Source: Pseudomonas karstica (GTDB lineage: Bacteria > Pseudomonadota > Gammaproteobacteria > Pseudomonadales > Pseudomonadaceae). Taken from it: DNA of 64,000 nt. The stretch lies in the NCBI RefSeq assembly GCF_009707515.1, contig NZ_WLYI01000004.1, positions 1 to 64,000 on the forward strand. Direction: 5' to 3'. Made by a program: the position numbers and the translations under genes. Shown here one piece after another: positions 30,007 to 40,772 of this stretch (within the stretch, counting starts at the first letter, position 1; each line of letters opens with the position of its first letter). Below the pieces are notes generated by a model. That model saw nothing but the letters and a program-made list of their open reading frames with translations, made no database searches and was not told the origin of the DNA.

Positions 30007-30140
30007 TGTCTGGGTGCTGGCGAAATGAACGCGCAGCCTACGCCTTCGTGGACTTTCATGAAAGTATCGAAATGTGTCGTGAAGTGAACAATTCCTACAG
30101 AAACCGGGAATGCGACGACAGGTTGCATGCCGTTGTATGA

Positions 30141-31238
<1,098 letters not shown>

Positions 31239-31256
31239 CCCTCACAGGAACACTCG

Positions 31257-33479
31257 ATGAATACCGAAGGACTCTCAGAAGTTGCCGTAAAAGACGCTCA
31301 GCCGGTGGTTGAACAAGCCAGCGAAACCCCTCCGGAGTTGGAGCCAGCACCGCCTGTCGTGGCGGTCGAGGCCCCTGTGGTGGTGCCGGCGATCGCGACT
31401 CCCAACCTGGATGACAGCAGCCTGTACATCCACCGCGAGCTGTCGCAACTGCAATTCAACATCCGCGTGCTGGAACAGGCGCTGGATGAGTCCTATCCCT
31501 TGCTGGAGCGGCTGAAGTTCCTGCTGATCTTCTCCAGCAACCTGGACGAGTTCTTCGAGATTCGCGTCGCCGGTCTCAAGAAACAGATTACCTTTGCCCG
31601 TGAACAGGCGGGTGCCGACGGCCTGCAACCGCATCAGGCCTTGGCGCGTATCAGTGAGCTGGTACACGGCCATGTGGATCGTCAATACGCGATCCTCAAC
31701 GACATTCTGTTGCCGGAACTGGAAAAGCATCAGGTCCGCTTCATCCGTCGCCGCCATTGGACCGCCAAGATCAAGACCTGGGTGCGTCGTTATTTCCGCG
31801 ACGAGATCGCACCGATCATCACCCCGATCGGCCTCGACCCGACTCACCCGTTCCCGTTGCTGGTGAACAAGAGCCTGAACTTCATTGTCGAGCTGGAAGG
31901 CATTGATGCCTTCGGTCGCGACTCGGGCCTGGCGATCATCCCGGCACCGCGTCTGTTGCCACGGATCATCAAGGTACCGGAAGAGGTAGGGGGCGCGGGC
32001 GATAATTATGTATTCCTGTCGTCGATGATCCATGCTCATGCCGATGATCTGTTCCAGGGCATGAAGGTCAAGGGCTGCTACCAGTTCCGCCTGACCCGTA
32101 ACGCCGACCTGGCCCTGGACTCCGAAGACGTGGAAGACTTGGCCCGCGCTTTGCGCGGTGAATTGTTCTCCCGTCGCTACGGCGATGCGGTTCGCCTGGA
32201 AGTGGCGGACACATGCCCGAAACACTTGTCCGATTACTTGCTCAAGCAATTCAACTTGGGTGAGACCGAGCTGTACCAGGTCAACGGCCCGGTGAACCTG
32301 ACACGCCTGTTCAGCATTACCGGCCTGGACAGCCACCCGGAGCTGCAATACACCCCGTTTACCCCGCAGATCCCGAAATTGCTGCAAAACAGCGAGAACA
32401 TTTTCAGCGTGGTCAGCAAGCAGGATATCTTGCTGCTGCACCCGTTCGAGTCGTTCACGCCGGTAGTCGACCTGCTGCGCCAGGCCGCCAAGGACCCGCA
32501 CGTTCTGGCCGTGCGCCAGACCCTGTACCGCAGCGGCGCCAACTCGGAAATCGTTGATGCGCTGGTAGACGCGGCGCGTAACGGCAAGGAAGTCACGGTG
32601 GTGATCGAATTGCGCGCCCGTTTCGACGAAGAGTCCAACCTGCAACTGGCCAGTCGCCTGCAAGCGGCCGGTGCGGTGGTGATCTACGGCGTGGTCGGTT
32701 TCAAGACCCACGCCAAGATGATGTTGATCCTGCGCCGGGAAGCCGGTGAGATCGTGCGTTACGCTCACTTGGGCACCGGCAACTACCATGCCGGCAACGC
32801 CAAGCTTTACACCGACTACAGCCTGCTGACCTCCGATGACGCCTTGTGTGAAGACGTCGGCAAGTTGTTCAGCCAGTTGATCGGCATGGGCAAGACCTTG
32901 CGCATGAAGAAACTGCTGCACGCGCCGTTCACTCTCAAGAAGGGCATGCTCGACATGATTGCCCGGGAAACCCAGTTCGCCCTCGAGGGCAAGCCGGCGC
33001 ATATCATTGCCAAGTTCAACTCGCTGACTGATCCGAAAATCATCCGTGCGCTGTACAAGGCCAGCCAGTCCGGCGTGCGTATCGACCTGGTGGTGCGCGG
33101 CATGTGCTGCCTGCGGCCGGGAATCTCCGGGGTCTCGCATAACATCCACGTGCGCTCGATCATCGGTCGCTTCCTGGAGCACACGCGGGTGTTCTACTTC
33201 CTTAACGGGGGCGAGGAGCAGATGTTCCTCTCCAGTGCCGACTGGATGGAGCGTAACCTCGACAAGCGGGTGGAGACCTGTTTCCCGGTGGAAGGCAAGA
33301 AGTTGATTGTGCGGGTCAAGAAAGAGCTGGAGAGTTATCTCACCGATAACACCCACAGTTGGAGCCTGCAGTCGGACGGCCGTTACATGCGTAATACGCC
33401 GACCGGCAACCAGAACCCGCGCAGTGCCCAGGCGACGTTGCTGGAGCGGTTGGGTAGCCCGATCCTGACGGTGAACTAA
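31257..33479 (+). CDS. ppk: Polyphosphate kinase 1
   Basis: PPK makes long-chain polyphosphate from ATP by way of a phosphohistidine. The 740-residue protein has an Ala/Pro/Val-rich extension (residues 1-55) before the catalytic core. The active-site His lies in AHLGTGNYHAGNAKLYTDYSLL near residue 500, with RFDEESNLQLA and GVVGFKTHAKM upstream and LRPGISGVSHNIHVRSIIGRFLEHTRV downstream. The core is PLD-like. It converges on ppx, which breaks polyphosphate down. Confidence 0.96.
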   Translation: MNTEGLSEVAVKDAQPVVEQASETPPELEPAPPVVAVEAPVVVPAIATPNLDDSSLYIHRELSQLQFNIRVLEQALDESYPLLERLKFLLIFSSNLDEFFEIRVAGLKKQITFAREQAGADGLQPHQALARISELVHGHVDRQYAILNDILLPELEKHQVRFIRRRHWTAKIKTWVRRYFRDEIAPIITPIGLDPTHPFPLLVNKSLNFIVELEGIDAFGRDSGLAIIPAPRLLPRIIKVPEEVGGAGDNYVFLSSMIHAHADDLFQGMKVKGCYQFRLTRNADLALDSEDVEDLARALRGELFSRRYGDAVRLEVADTCPKHLSDYLLKQFNLGETELYQVNGPVNLTRLFSITGLDSHPELQYTPFTPQIPKLLQNSENIFSVVSKQDILLLHPFESFTPVVDLLRQAAKDPHVLAVRQTLYRSGANSEIVDALVDAARNGKEVTVVIELRARFDEESNLQLASRLQAAGAVVIYGVVGFKTHAKMMLILRREAGEIVRYAHLGTGNYHAGNAKLYTDYSLLTSDDALCEDVGKLFSQLIGMGKTLRMKKLLHAPFTLKKGMLDMIARETQFALEGKPAHIIAKFNSLTDPKIIRALYKASQSGVRIDLVVRGMCCLRPGISGVSHNIHVRSIIGRFLEHTRVFYFLNGGEEQMFLSSADWMERNLDKRVETCFPVEGKKLIVRVKKELESYLTDNTHSWSLQSDGRYMRNTPTGNQNPRSAQATLLERLGSPILTVN

Positions 33480-33489
33480 AAGCCAGCTT

Positions 33490-33520
33490 GATCGTTCCCA
33501 CGCTTTGCGCGGGAACGATC
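33490..33520. terminator. Palindromic repeat between ppk and ppx
   Basis: GATCGTTCCC / GGGAACGATC form a perfect ten-base stem around ACGCTTTGCGC. It is the end module of a repeat common in fluorescent pseudomonads. Lying between the two convergent genes, it may serve as a two-way transcription end. Confidence 0.6.
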
Positions 33521-33534
33521 GACAGTAGGCCGTA

Positions 33535-35037
33535 TCAGCGCAAATTCAGGCTGAACCCCACCCGTGTCAGCCACTCGGCTTCTTGAGCGAAATCCGCCTG
33601 GGTCAGTTGGTTCTCATCCAGCCAGTTCTTCGGGAACACCACATCCAGACTGTCGCCATGGGCGCGTAAGGTCACCTGGGGCATTTCCTGGGTACCGCGA
33701 ATGTGGTGGAACAGAATAGCGAAGCGCAGCAGCACGCACAGACGGATCAGCTTGATGCCTTCGTCGCCGAACTCGGCGAATTTGTCCCTGGGGATATTGC
33801 GGCGGTGGCCGCGCACCAGCAGCGCAAGCATTTGCTGGTCCTCCCTGGAGAAACCGGCCAGGTCCGAGTGTTCGATCAAGTAGGCGCCGTGTTTGTGGTA
33901 ATGGTAGTGGGCGATGTCCAGGCCCACCTCATGAACCTTGGCCGCCCAGCCTAGCAGTTCACGCCAGACACCGTTTTCCAGGTCCCAGTCCTCGGCTACC
34001 TGGTCGAAGGCGTGCAGCGCCTTGCGCTCGACCCGCGCCGCTTGTTCCAGGTCGACGTGGTAGCGCTCCATCAATGAGCTGAGAGTGCGCTCACGGACGT
34101 CTTCGTGGTGATGACGACCCAGCAGGTCATACAGCACGCCTTCGCGCAGTGCGCCGTCGCAGTGGTCCATGCGTTGCAGTTCGAGGGCATCGAAGATCGC
34201 TTCGAGGATCGCCAGGCCGGCGGGGAAGATCGCACGCCGGTCCGGCTTGATGCCGTCGAAATCGATTTTCTCGGCGTCACCCAATTTGAACAGCTTGCGC
34301 TTGAGCCAGGCCAGCCCTTCGGCATTCACTTCGCCCGTGCCGTGGCCACCGGCCTTGAGCGCCAGGCCAATGGCGCGGATGGTGCCGGACGAGCCGATAG
34401 CCTCATCCCACGTCAGGCGGTGCAGGGCGTGCTCGATACTCATGATTTCCAGCCGCGCAGCCGTATAAGCCTGGGCATAGCGGGCCGGGGTGATCTTGCC
34501 GTCCTTGAAATAGCGCTGGGTGTAGCTGACGCAGCCCATCTGCAGGCTTTCGCGCAGCAGCGGTTCGAAGCGCTGGCCAATGATGAACTCGGTACTGCCG
34601 CCGCCGATGTCCGCCACCAGGCGTTTGCCTGGGGTGGTGGCCAGGGTGTGGGATACGCCGAGGTAGATCAGGCGCGCTTCTTCACGACCGGAGATGACTT
34701 CCACCGGGTGTCCGAGGATTACTTCGGCACGGCGGATGAATTCGCCACGGTTACGGGCTTCGCGCAGTGCGTTAGTGCCGACAATGCGCACGGCACCTTG
34801 AGGCATGCCATTGATCAACTGGGCAAAGCGCTTCAGGCAATCAAGCCCGCGCTGCATGGACTCTTCATTGAGTTGGCGCTCATCGTTGATCCCGGCAGCC
34901 AACTGCACTTTTTCGCCGAGCCGTTCGAGAATGCGGATCTCGCCGTTCTGGGCCTTGGCCACGACCATGTGAAAGCTGTTGGAGCCCAGGTCGATGGCGG
35001 CGATCAAGGACAGATTCTTGGCTTGGGATTGCGACAT
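33535..35037 (-). CDS. ppx: Exopolyphosphatase
   Basis: PPX releases phosphate from the end of polyphosphate; the family also includes GppA pppGpp phosphatases. The 500-residue product has an ASKHA fold: phosphate-1 motif [14 protein letters not shown] at 14-27, [13 protein letters not shown], the phosphate-2 motif [16 protein letters not shown] near 141, and [13 protein letters not shown]. The C-terminal HD-like domain starts near 310. It has its own promoter region (gap to the fimbrial locus). Confidence 0.94.
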   Translation of the reverse strand: MSQSQAKNLSLIAAIDLGSNSFHMVVAKAQNGEIRILERLGEKVQLAAGINDERQLNEESMQRGLDCLKRFAQLINGMPQGAVRIVGTNALREARNRGEFIRRAEVILGHPVEVISGREEARLIYLGVSHTLATTPGKRLVADIGGGSTEFIIGQRFEPLLRESLQMGCVSYTQRYFKDGKITPARYAQAYTAARLEIMSIEHALHRLTWDEAIGSSGTIRAIGLALKAGGHGTGEVNAEGLAWLKRKLFKLGDAEKIDFDGIKPDRRAIFPAGLAILEAIFDALELQRMDHCDGALREGVLYDLLGRHHHEDVRERTLSSLMERYHVDLEQAARVERKALHAFDQVAEDWDLENGVWRELLGWAAKVHEVGLDIAHYHYHKHGAYLIEHSDLAGFSREDQQMLALLVRGHRRNIPRDKFAEFGDEGIKLIRLCVLLRFAILFHHIRGTQEMPQVTLRAHGDSLDVVFPKNWLDENQLTQADFAQEAEWLTRVGFSLNLR

Positions 35038-35517
35038 GGTTAGGGGGTCTCGGTCGATAACCTCGCCATCGTGCCACGATCAACGGCTGACGCCAACGCG
35101 TAGTGTTCGGGGAATTTACCTACTGGTGTCCGGGAACAAGTTTTGTGGGAAATATAGGGCTGTTCTCTGTGCACTTTGCGATTAACTCCAAGAGTGCATG
35201 AGAAATAGTGAGAGATTTATATGCAAATTGCTTTTTTGAATGCTCCTACATAATAGAGTCACTTGTTTTGATCAGTTTGTTATTTAAGACTACCTGTCAG
35301 TCGAGGAAAGGCGACATTAGAGTTTTACTACTCTGACAGTAGTTCAGGCGCTGTCCTATGTTTTCTGGGTGTCTTAACGAGAGAGACTGTCACCCGGCAA
35401 TGTTGCCTTGGTGCTATTTGTTTATGGCTTTTATGTCAAGGATGAATGTTTGTAGGGCTGTTGGAATTGCCCGGGCGATAATCAATACACCTGATAATTT
35501 TTAGTGACAGGTTGAAC
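35038..35517. other. AT-rich upstream region of the fimbrial operon
   Basis: Some 480 bases without a gene, visibly richer in A/T than the rest of the window. It holds an imperfect inverted repeat ACTACCTGTCAG / CTGACAGTAGT (35289-35300 and 35333-35343) and must contain both the ppx and fimbrial promoters. No other recognisable site was found. Confidence 0.7.
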
Positions 35518-36165
35518 ATGACGAAAATATTTGGTTTGGCTATGGGCGTTGTTTGTCTGGCGGTAACTCTGAGTGCCCAAGCAACAACCAGTGCACAGTT
35601 AGTCGTCCGGGGCACGATCACACCTGCTGCCTGTAACCTCAGCCTGGTTGGGAGTGGCATCATCGACTATGGCACGATTCGCGCGGGTGAGCTGTCCCAG
35701 ACGGCTTTCAATCCGCGGGAGGAGAGAACCACTTCACTGGCCGTCAATTGTGGCACCACGCCGGCCAAGTTCGGGTTGACCTTTACCGACCTGCAATCGG
35801 GTAGCAAGGTGCCAGGAGTCCTGGGTGCAGGTTTCAGCGAAGCGCAGAACTTCGGGTTGGGCGCCGTGGGTACCAGGCGCACCGGCGGCTATTCGGTCAC
35901 GCTTAAAGACCTACGGTCGTCCGGCGTAACGCTGTATCCAATCATGCGCACCAGCACCGGCGCCTGGCAGGGCAGCGATGGCAAAGTCGCCCAATCACCT
36001 CGCCAGTATTCGTGGCGTAATACTGCAACCATTACCCCAGCGTCGATCTCTCAATTGACGGGCGTTATTGCGGTGAAGGCCGTGATCAACAAGTCCCGGG
36101 ATCTGGATCTCAGTCGTGACATTTCCCTAGATGGGCGTGCCACGCTCGTATTGAGTTACATCTAA
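35518..36165 (+). CDS. Fimbrial major subunit (DUF1120 type)
   Basis: A 215-residue secreted protein with a signal peptide ending near ...LSAQA. The mature part has the fimbrial fold signs: TTSAQLVVRGTITPAACNLSL with the first Cys, and a second Cys in LAVNCGTTP, giving the usual disulfide, plus a C-terminal beta-zipper motif (RATLVLSYI). It belongs to the DUF1120 group of Pseudomonas and beta-proteobacterial fimbrial subunits. Start 35518 is chosen with AGG upstream. A large stem-loop follows its stop, before the chaperone gene. Confidence 0.8.
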   Translation: MTKIFGLAMGVVCLAVTLSAQATTSAQLVVRGTITPAACNLSLVGSGIIDYGTIRAGELSQTAFNPREERTTSLAVNCGTTPAKFGLTFTDLQSGSKVPGVLGAGFSEAQNFGLGAVGTRRTGGYSVTLKDLRSSGVTLYPIMRTSTGAWQGSDGKVAQSPRQYSWRNTATITPASISQLTGVIAVKAVINKSRDLDLSRDISLDGRATLVLSYI

Positions 36166-36171
36166 AGGATT

Positions 36172-36236
36172 GAAAAGCAGTCGATATTGAAATGGAGCGG
36201 AGTTAACCCGTATTTGTTTCCTGTCGACTGCTTTTC
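36172..36236 (+). promoter_or_regulatory. Stem-loop between subunit and chaperone genes
   Basis: GAAAAGCAGTCGA (36172-36184) and TCGACTGCTTTTC (36224-36236) form a perfect 13-base stem with a 39-base loop. It begins seven bases after the subunit stop. Similar mRNA structures in chaperone-usher operons protect or partly terminate the message, raising subunit output over the chaperone and usher. There is no long T-tract, so stabilisation is more likely than termination. Confidence 0.6.
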
Positions 36237-36275
36237 TGTATGGGCGCTTGACTATTAGCGGTATGGGGGAATTGG

Positions 36276-36992
36276 GTGAGTGGTCTTTCTGGAATAAAGA
36301 TGGGGCTGTTGTGGGGAGCAAGTTTGTGTCTGTGTTTTTCCAATATTGCAGTGGCAGACGGCATGCAGCCGGAAACCACTGTAGTTATTCTTTATGAAGA
36401 AGATGGGGAAGCAACAATCAACATCAAGAATACCGATGCGAAGCCGGCCCTTCTTCATTCGGTGGTTGAAAACGTACCTGAGGACTTGGAGCCGTTGTTG
36501 ATTGTCACGCCACCTATCGCCCGTGTAGAAGCGGGTGAGACCCAACTGGTTCGTTTCATCAGTACCTTGAAAGCACCGCTCAAGACCCAACGGTTGAAGC
36601 GCGTGTCTTTTGAAGGTATTCCCCAGGCGCGCGCCGCAGGCGGTACGACCATCGGTATCACTCTTCGGCAGAATCTGCCGCTGATCCTGCATCCGCAGGG
36701 TTTGCCTCGGCACCACACACCTTGGGAACTACTCAAATGGAGGCGGGTTGGAGGGCACCTTACGGTTCATAACGACAGTGCTTATGTGGTTCGCCTGGCG
36801 CTGGATGTGCAACTGCTTCCACATATGCGCCTGGCCACGTTGCCACGTACCTACATTTTGCCGGGTGAAGCCCTGGCTGCGGCGGTCGACGGCCCCCTGG
36901 ACGGCGTGATTTCGGTAGTGATTCAGCCGGCCACGGTCTATGGGTTTTCGGTTGAGGACTACCAAGCCCCGATCATTGTCGATGGGGCTTGA
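36276..36992 (+). CDS. Periplasmic fimbrial chaperone (PapD-like)
   Basis: A 238-residue chaperone with a signal peptide (cleavage near ...NIAVADG). Two Ig-like domains are expected. The first contains QPETTVVILYEEDGEATINIKNTD and the LIVTPPIARVEAGETQLVRFI segment, which corresponds to the P-P-x-x-R-x-x-x-x-Q-x-x-R conserved motif; the alternating strand that donates to subunits follows. The start is taken as GTG 36276 after GGGGGA. It folds and caps subunits in the periplasm for the usher. Confidence 0.82.
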   Translation: MSGLSGIKMGLLWGASLCLCFSNIAVADGMQPETTVVILYEEDGEATINIKNTDAKPALLHSVVENVPEDLEPLLIVTPPIARVEAGETQLVRFISTLKAPLKTQRLKRVSFEGIPQARAAGGTTIGITLRQNLPLILHPQGLPRHHTPWELLKWRRVGGHLTVHNDSAYVVRLALDVQLLPHMRLATLPRTYILPGEALAAAVDGPLDGVISVVIQPATVYGFSVEDYQAPIIVDGA

Positions 36993-36999
36993 TCGGTTC

Positions 37000-39507
37000 A
37001 TGACAAAAACGAAGAACCTGTCGGATGTCAGCGCCTGTGTTGTTGTGCCCTGTCGACCCACGCTTCTCATGGGGCTGGCGGTGCTCTGGGGGTTGCCTGG
37101 CCTGGCGTCTGCCATGGCGTTGGGGGAAGGCTTTGACCTGGCTGCACTGACTGCCTACGGTATTGATACGAAGATCTCTGACTACTTGCGCCGTGCGCCG
37201 CGTTTTCGCGAAGGTGTCCAGGTGGTGGGGTTACGGGTCAACGGGAACCCGGTCGGGCTGGTGGATGCACGGTTCGACCAGCAGGGCCAGTTGTGTTTCA
37301 CCCCGGGGTTGCTGGAAAAGGCCGGCCTGGTGAAGCCCTCCGGGATTATTCGTGAAGGCATCACACCTGACCAGGCCTGTCATGACTTTCTCGGCACATT
37401 CGCGGCGACAGTGCTGCGGTTGCATCCCGGTAGAGATGAAGTTTCGCTGGTGGTGCCGACGCAGTCATTGCGTGAGCCCCAATGGGAGGCGGGAGACTCT
37501 TCCCAGGGTGGAGCCGCGGCCTTGTTCAATTATGACGTTCTGGGTTTCGATACCCGCTCCCGGGGTGGCCCCAGCCGATTTGCATCTGCCTACACCGAGG
37601 CCGGCTTCAACCTTGGTGACTGGATTGTTCGCAGTCGCCAGTTCTATGTATCCGACAATGGCGAGTCCCGTACCGAGCATCTGCATGCCTATGCTCAGCG
37701 GGATATCGCCGCCTTGCAATCGACTTTCCAGGTGGGCCAGCTATCCAGCAATAACCCGCTGTTTGGCGGCATCCAGTTGTCCGGTTTCCAATTGTCGCCC
37801 GATGGCCAGTCGCGAACGCTGGCGGGCAGCAACGATGTGGTGGTTGAAGGCCTGGCCCAGAGCCAGTCGCGTATAGAGGTGCGCCAGTCGGGGGTGATGA
37901 TTCATAGCACCCTGGTACCTGAAGGCCCTTTCCGGCTGACGGGGTTGTCGTTGTTTAACGGCACCAGCGATCTTGAAGTCAGCGTGATTGATAGGTGGGG
38001 CGCCAAGCGCAGCTTTGTCGTGCCGGCGGCGTCTTTTGGCGGCGTTGCGCCAGTGACGCCTGGTTATTACTTCTCCATGGGCAAGGTACGCGAGACTTCA
38101 ATCGATGGTGCGCAGTCTCCAGTGGTGGCCATGGGCAGCGGAACCTGGGGGGTGGGGCGTGAGGCGTCGATGGGCTTCGGTTTGTTAAGTACCGATGACT
38201 ATCACGCGGCAGGCGGCAACCTGAGCAGTGTGTTTTTCCAGCGGGTTGCCGTGGGCGCACGTCACACCCTGTCCCGTGACGACCGCCATGGGGTGTCCGG
38301 ATCGCGCAGTACACTCTCCCTGAGCAGCCCGTTGCACGCCAACAGTGACCTGAGCCTTAGCGCAACTTCCCAGACTCGCGGCTATCGCGAAGTACTTGAC
38401 GCGGGACAGTCATCGAGGGTGGACGACCTGGATTCGCATTTCAAAAACCAGTACACGGCAGGCTTCAGCTGGGTGGATCCCGCGCTGGGCGGCTTCTCCC
38501 TAGGTTATACCCGCAGTTCACAATTTGACGGGCGATCGGTTGAGCACGTCTTTGCCTCGTGGACCAAGTCGTTCGGCGCCACCACCGTGGCATTGGTCGC
38601 CGACTCACAAGTGGGTGGTGCGCGGCCGGTCCATGACACGGCTCTCGCCGGAAGAAGGCGTGATATGTCGCAGGACAATGGTGTGTCCGTGCGCCTGCAG
38701 CTCAGTGTTCCCCTGGGAGGGGGCCGTCGCGTGACCACCTATGCCAGTCGCCGGGGCGACAAGCTCAATACCGGCGCGGGGCTCAGTGAATGGGTCAACG
38801 ACTATGTGAATTATGAGGTAGGCGTCGAACGGGATCTCAGGGGCCGGGAGCAATCGGTTCGGGGCCAGGTAAATGTGATGCCGCGGTATACCCGAGTCGG
38901 GCTGGGCATCAGTCGTGATCCATTGAGCACCAGCTACTCAGGGCAATTGCAAGGCGGTGTCGTGGCCCATGAGCATGGCCTGACGTTCTCACCCTATACC
39001 GTCCAGGACACCTTCGGCATCGTCTCGGTGGGCGATATCGGGTCCGCCAAGGTCGATACCCCGCAAGGTCCGGTCTGGACCGACTTTCGTGGGCAAGCGG
39101 TGATTGCCGGCTTGCCGGCTTATACCCCTAGCCGTATCGAAGTACAGACCCGATCCCTGCCCAAGCGCATCGACTTGAAAAACGGGACAAAAGTGCTCAG
39201 CGCAGGTCGGGGGTCCTTCAATACTGTGGATTTCGATGTTGTCAAAGTTCGCCGCGTATTGCTCCAGGCGCACGATCAGCAAGGTCGTCCCTTGCCGCAG
39301 GGGGCTTCGGTATTCGGCAAGGACAACGGCTTTCTGACCAGCGTGGCAGGCGAGGGCATGATCTTTCTGAGCAACGTCAACGAGCTGCAAAGCTTGCAGG
39401 TTTCACTGCCGGACTCTTCCACCTGCCTGCTGCACCTCAATTCCGAGGTCGAGCCTGACGATGACAAACTCTATGAAACCACTTCGGCGGTGTGTCATGT
39501 CCGGTAA
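37000..39507 (+). CDS. Outer membrane fimbrial usher
   Basis: An 835-residue usher of the PapC/FimD type that forms the secretion pore. The N-terminal periplasmic domain begins with GFDLAALTAYGIDTKISDYL, the barrel includes SQFYVSDNGESRTEHLHAYAQRDIAALQ and plug-like segments, and the C-terminal domains have GIVSVGDIGSAKVDTPQGPVWTDFRGQAVI and two cysteines near the end. The start is uncertain: ATG 37000 is chosen, with 36982 (overlapping the chaperone) also possible; neither has a strong ribosome site. Confidence 0.85.
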   Translation: MTKTKNLSDVSACVVVPCRPTLLMGLAVLWGLPGLASAMALGEGFDLAALTAYGIDTKISDYLRRAPRFREGVQVVGLRVNGNPVGLVDARFDQQGQLCFTPGLLEKAGLVKPSGIIREGITPDQACHDFLGTFAATVLRLHPGRDEVSLVVPTQSLREPQWEAGDSSQGGAAALFNYDVLGFDTRSRGGPSRFASAYTEAGFNLGDWIVRSRQFYVSDNGESRTEHLHAYAQRDIAALQSTFQVGQLSSNNPLFGGIQLSGFQLSPDGQSRTLAGSNDVVVEGLAQSQSRIEVRQSGVMIHSTLVPEGPFRLTGLSLFNGTSDLEVSVIDRWGAKRSFVVPAASFGGVAPVTPGYYFSMGKVRETSIDGAQSPVVAMGSGTWGVGREASMGFGLLSTDDYHAAGGNLSSVFFQRVAVGARHTLSRDDRHGVSGSRSTLSLSSPLHANSDLSLSATSQTRGYREVLDAGQSSRVDDLDSHFKNQYTAGFSWVDPALGGFSLGYTRSSQFDGRSVEHVFASWTKSFGATTVALVADSQVGGARPVHDTALAGRRRDMSQDNGVSVRLQLSVPLGGGRRVTTYASRRGDKLNTGAGLSEWVNDYVNYEVGVERDLRGREQSVRGQVNVMPRYTRVGLGISRDPLSTSYSGQLQGGVVAHEHGLTFSPYTVQDTFGIVSVGDIGSAKVDTPQGPVWTDFRGQAVIAGLPAYTPSRIEVQTRSLPKRIDLKNGTKVLSAGRGSFNTVDFDVVKVRRVLLQAHDQQGRPLPQGASVFGKDNGFLTSVAGEGMIFLSNVNELQSLQVSLPDSSTCLLHLNSEVEPDDDKLYETTSAVCHVR

Positions 39508-40063
39508 GCCTGAAAACCTGCACTTGGGGCTTTTGACCTGGCTGTTGCTCTTCGTGGCGCTGATGGCCCATGACGCGCGCGCCGAGAATTGTCTGCTGTC
39601 GGTGAGCCAACCCCATATCGACTATGGGGTTATCCGTAGCGTCAGGCCTGTCGAAAGAACATCAATATTCCTGGGCACGCGTACTCTGCACCTGAACGTC
39701 ATCTGCAAAGCCCCCTCGCCAATGGCATTGCGCTTTACCGGTGCGTCGGCGGGCGGCCAGGGCTTTCGATTCGGGCCTCAGGGGCGCTTTTTCCTGAGCC
39801 TCAAACACGCCCGGATGGATGGGCGTGCCGTCGAGTGGACGGTTGCACATGTGCCAGGCAAGTCCGGCAGCGGGCGGCTGTCGCCTGGCCAGGCGCTGCA
39901 GGCCCGTGCGGCAGGGATACCGCTGGTGGGGCGTCGGTTGACGGTCCAGGTGGATATCGACACCGAACTGCCCGCTGCAGCCCTGGCGGTGCGCAACGAG
40001 ACACTGCTGGAGGGGCTGGGTCGTTTCGAACTGGTCAGTCCGGTTGTTGCACCGAACCAATGA
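39497..40063 (+). CDS. Second fimbrial subunit or tip protein
   Basis: A 188-residue secreted protein (signal peptide to about ...HDARA) related in outline to the major subunit: ENCLLSVSQPHIDYGVIRSV with the first Cys, a second Cys in NVICKAPSP and a terminal GLGRFELV strand. It most likely caps or anchors the fimbria, but no binding domain is recognisable. The start at 39497 overlaps the usher stop; earlier in-frame codons overlap it further. Its end overlaps the convergent ABC ATPase gene by 29 bases. Confidence 0.75.
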   Translation: MSGKPENLHLGLLTWLLLFVALMAHDARAENCLLSVSQPHIDYGVIRSVRPVERTSIFLGTRTLHLNVICKAPSPMALRFTGASAGGQGFRFGPQGRFFLSLKHARMDGRAVEWTVAHVPGKSGSGRLSPGQALQARAAGIPLVGRRLTVQVDIDTELPAAALAVRNETLLEGLGRFELVSPVVAPNQ

Positions 40064-40772
40064 AATTGGCGAACTCGGGGGTTTTGGGATTGGCAAACAG
40101 CACCTTGGGATCACCGACTTCATGTACCTTGCCTTGGTGCATGAACACCAACTTGTCGCCGACCTCCCGGGCAAAGCGCATCTCGTGAGTGACCATGATC
40201 AGGGTCATGCCCTCCTTGGCCAGTTTGCGGACCACGCTGAGCACTTCATTGACCAATTCCGGGTCCAGGGCCGAGGTGATTTCATCGCACAGCAAAACCT
40301 TGGGTGACATCGCCAATGCACGGGCGATAGCCACCCGTTGCTGCTGGCCGCCGGATAAACGATCGGGGAAGGCGTCGAACTTCTCGGCAAGCCCCACGCG
40401 TTCCAACATCTGCCGCGCCAGTTGTGCCGCTTTGGCCTTCGGCACTTTCTGCACGATTTGCGGCGCAAGCATGACGTTTTCACCCACCGTCAGGTGCGGG
40501 AACAGGTTGAACTGTTGAAACACCATCCCGACTTTCTGCCGCAGGTTGCGCAGGTCGGCGCGGGCGGCGTCGAGGTATTCTCCATCGACCTCGATTACCC
40601 CATCATTGATCGACTCCAGGCCATTGAGGGTGCGCAGCAAGGTAGATTTGCCCGAGCCGCTGCGGCCGACAATCGCCACCACCTGGCCTTCTTCGACGCT
40701 CAGGTCGATGCCCTTGAGTACATGGTGATCGCCGTAATACTTATGCAAGGCGGAAATTCTAAGCAGAGGCAT
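40035..40772 (-). CDS. Polar amino acid ABC transporter, ATP-binding subunit
   Basis: A 245-residue ABC ATPase of the glutamine/glutamate (GlnQ) type. Walker A GRSGSGKST, Q-loop QQFNLFPHL, signature LSGGQQQRVAIARAL, Walker B LLCDEITSALDPEL and the switch His in MVTHEMRFA are present. Start 40772 (MPLLRISALH) is favoured because the longer frame includes non-family residues. It overlaps the permease gene by 14 bases. Substrate is not known; cystine, histidine or glutamate-type ligands are possible. Confidence 0.9.
   Translation of the reverse strand: MPLLRISALHKYYGDHHVLKGIDLSVEEGQVVAIVGRSGSGKSTLLRTLNGLESINDGVIEVDGEYLDAARADLRNLRQKVGMVFQQFNLFPHLTVGENVMLAPQIVQKVPKAKAAQLARQMLERVGLAEKFDAFPDRLSGGQQQRVAIARALAMSPKVLLCDEITSALDPELVNEVLSVVRKLAKEGMTLIMVTHEMRFAREVGDKLVFMHQGKVHEVGDPKVLFANPKTPEFANFIGSVQQPD

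Noticed and set aside
31275..33356. 693-codon open frame opposite ppk
   Set aside because: Antisense shadow of ppk; codon bias leaves stops out on the other strand, and no domain was recognised.
35346..35380. CTGTC repeats that might form a Pho box near ppx
   Set aside because: Only one heptamer resembles CTGTCAT; the second half-site does not match.
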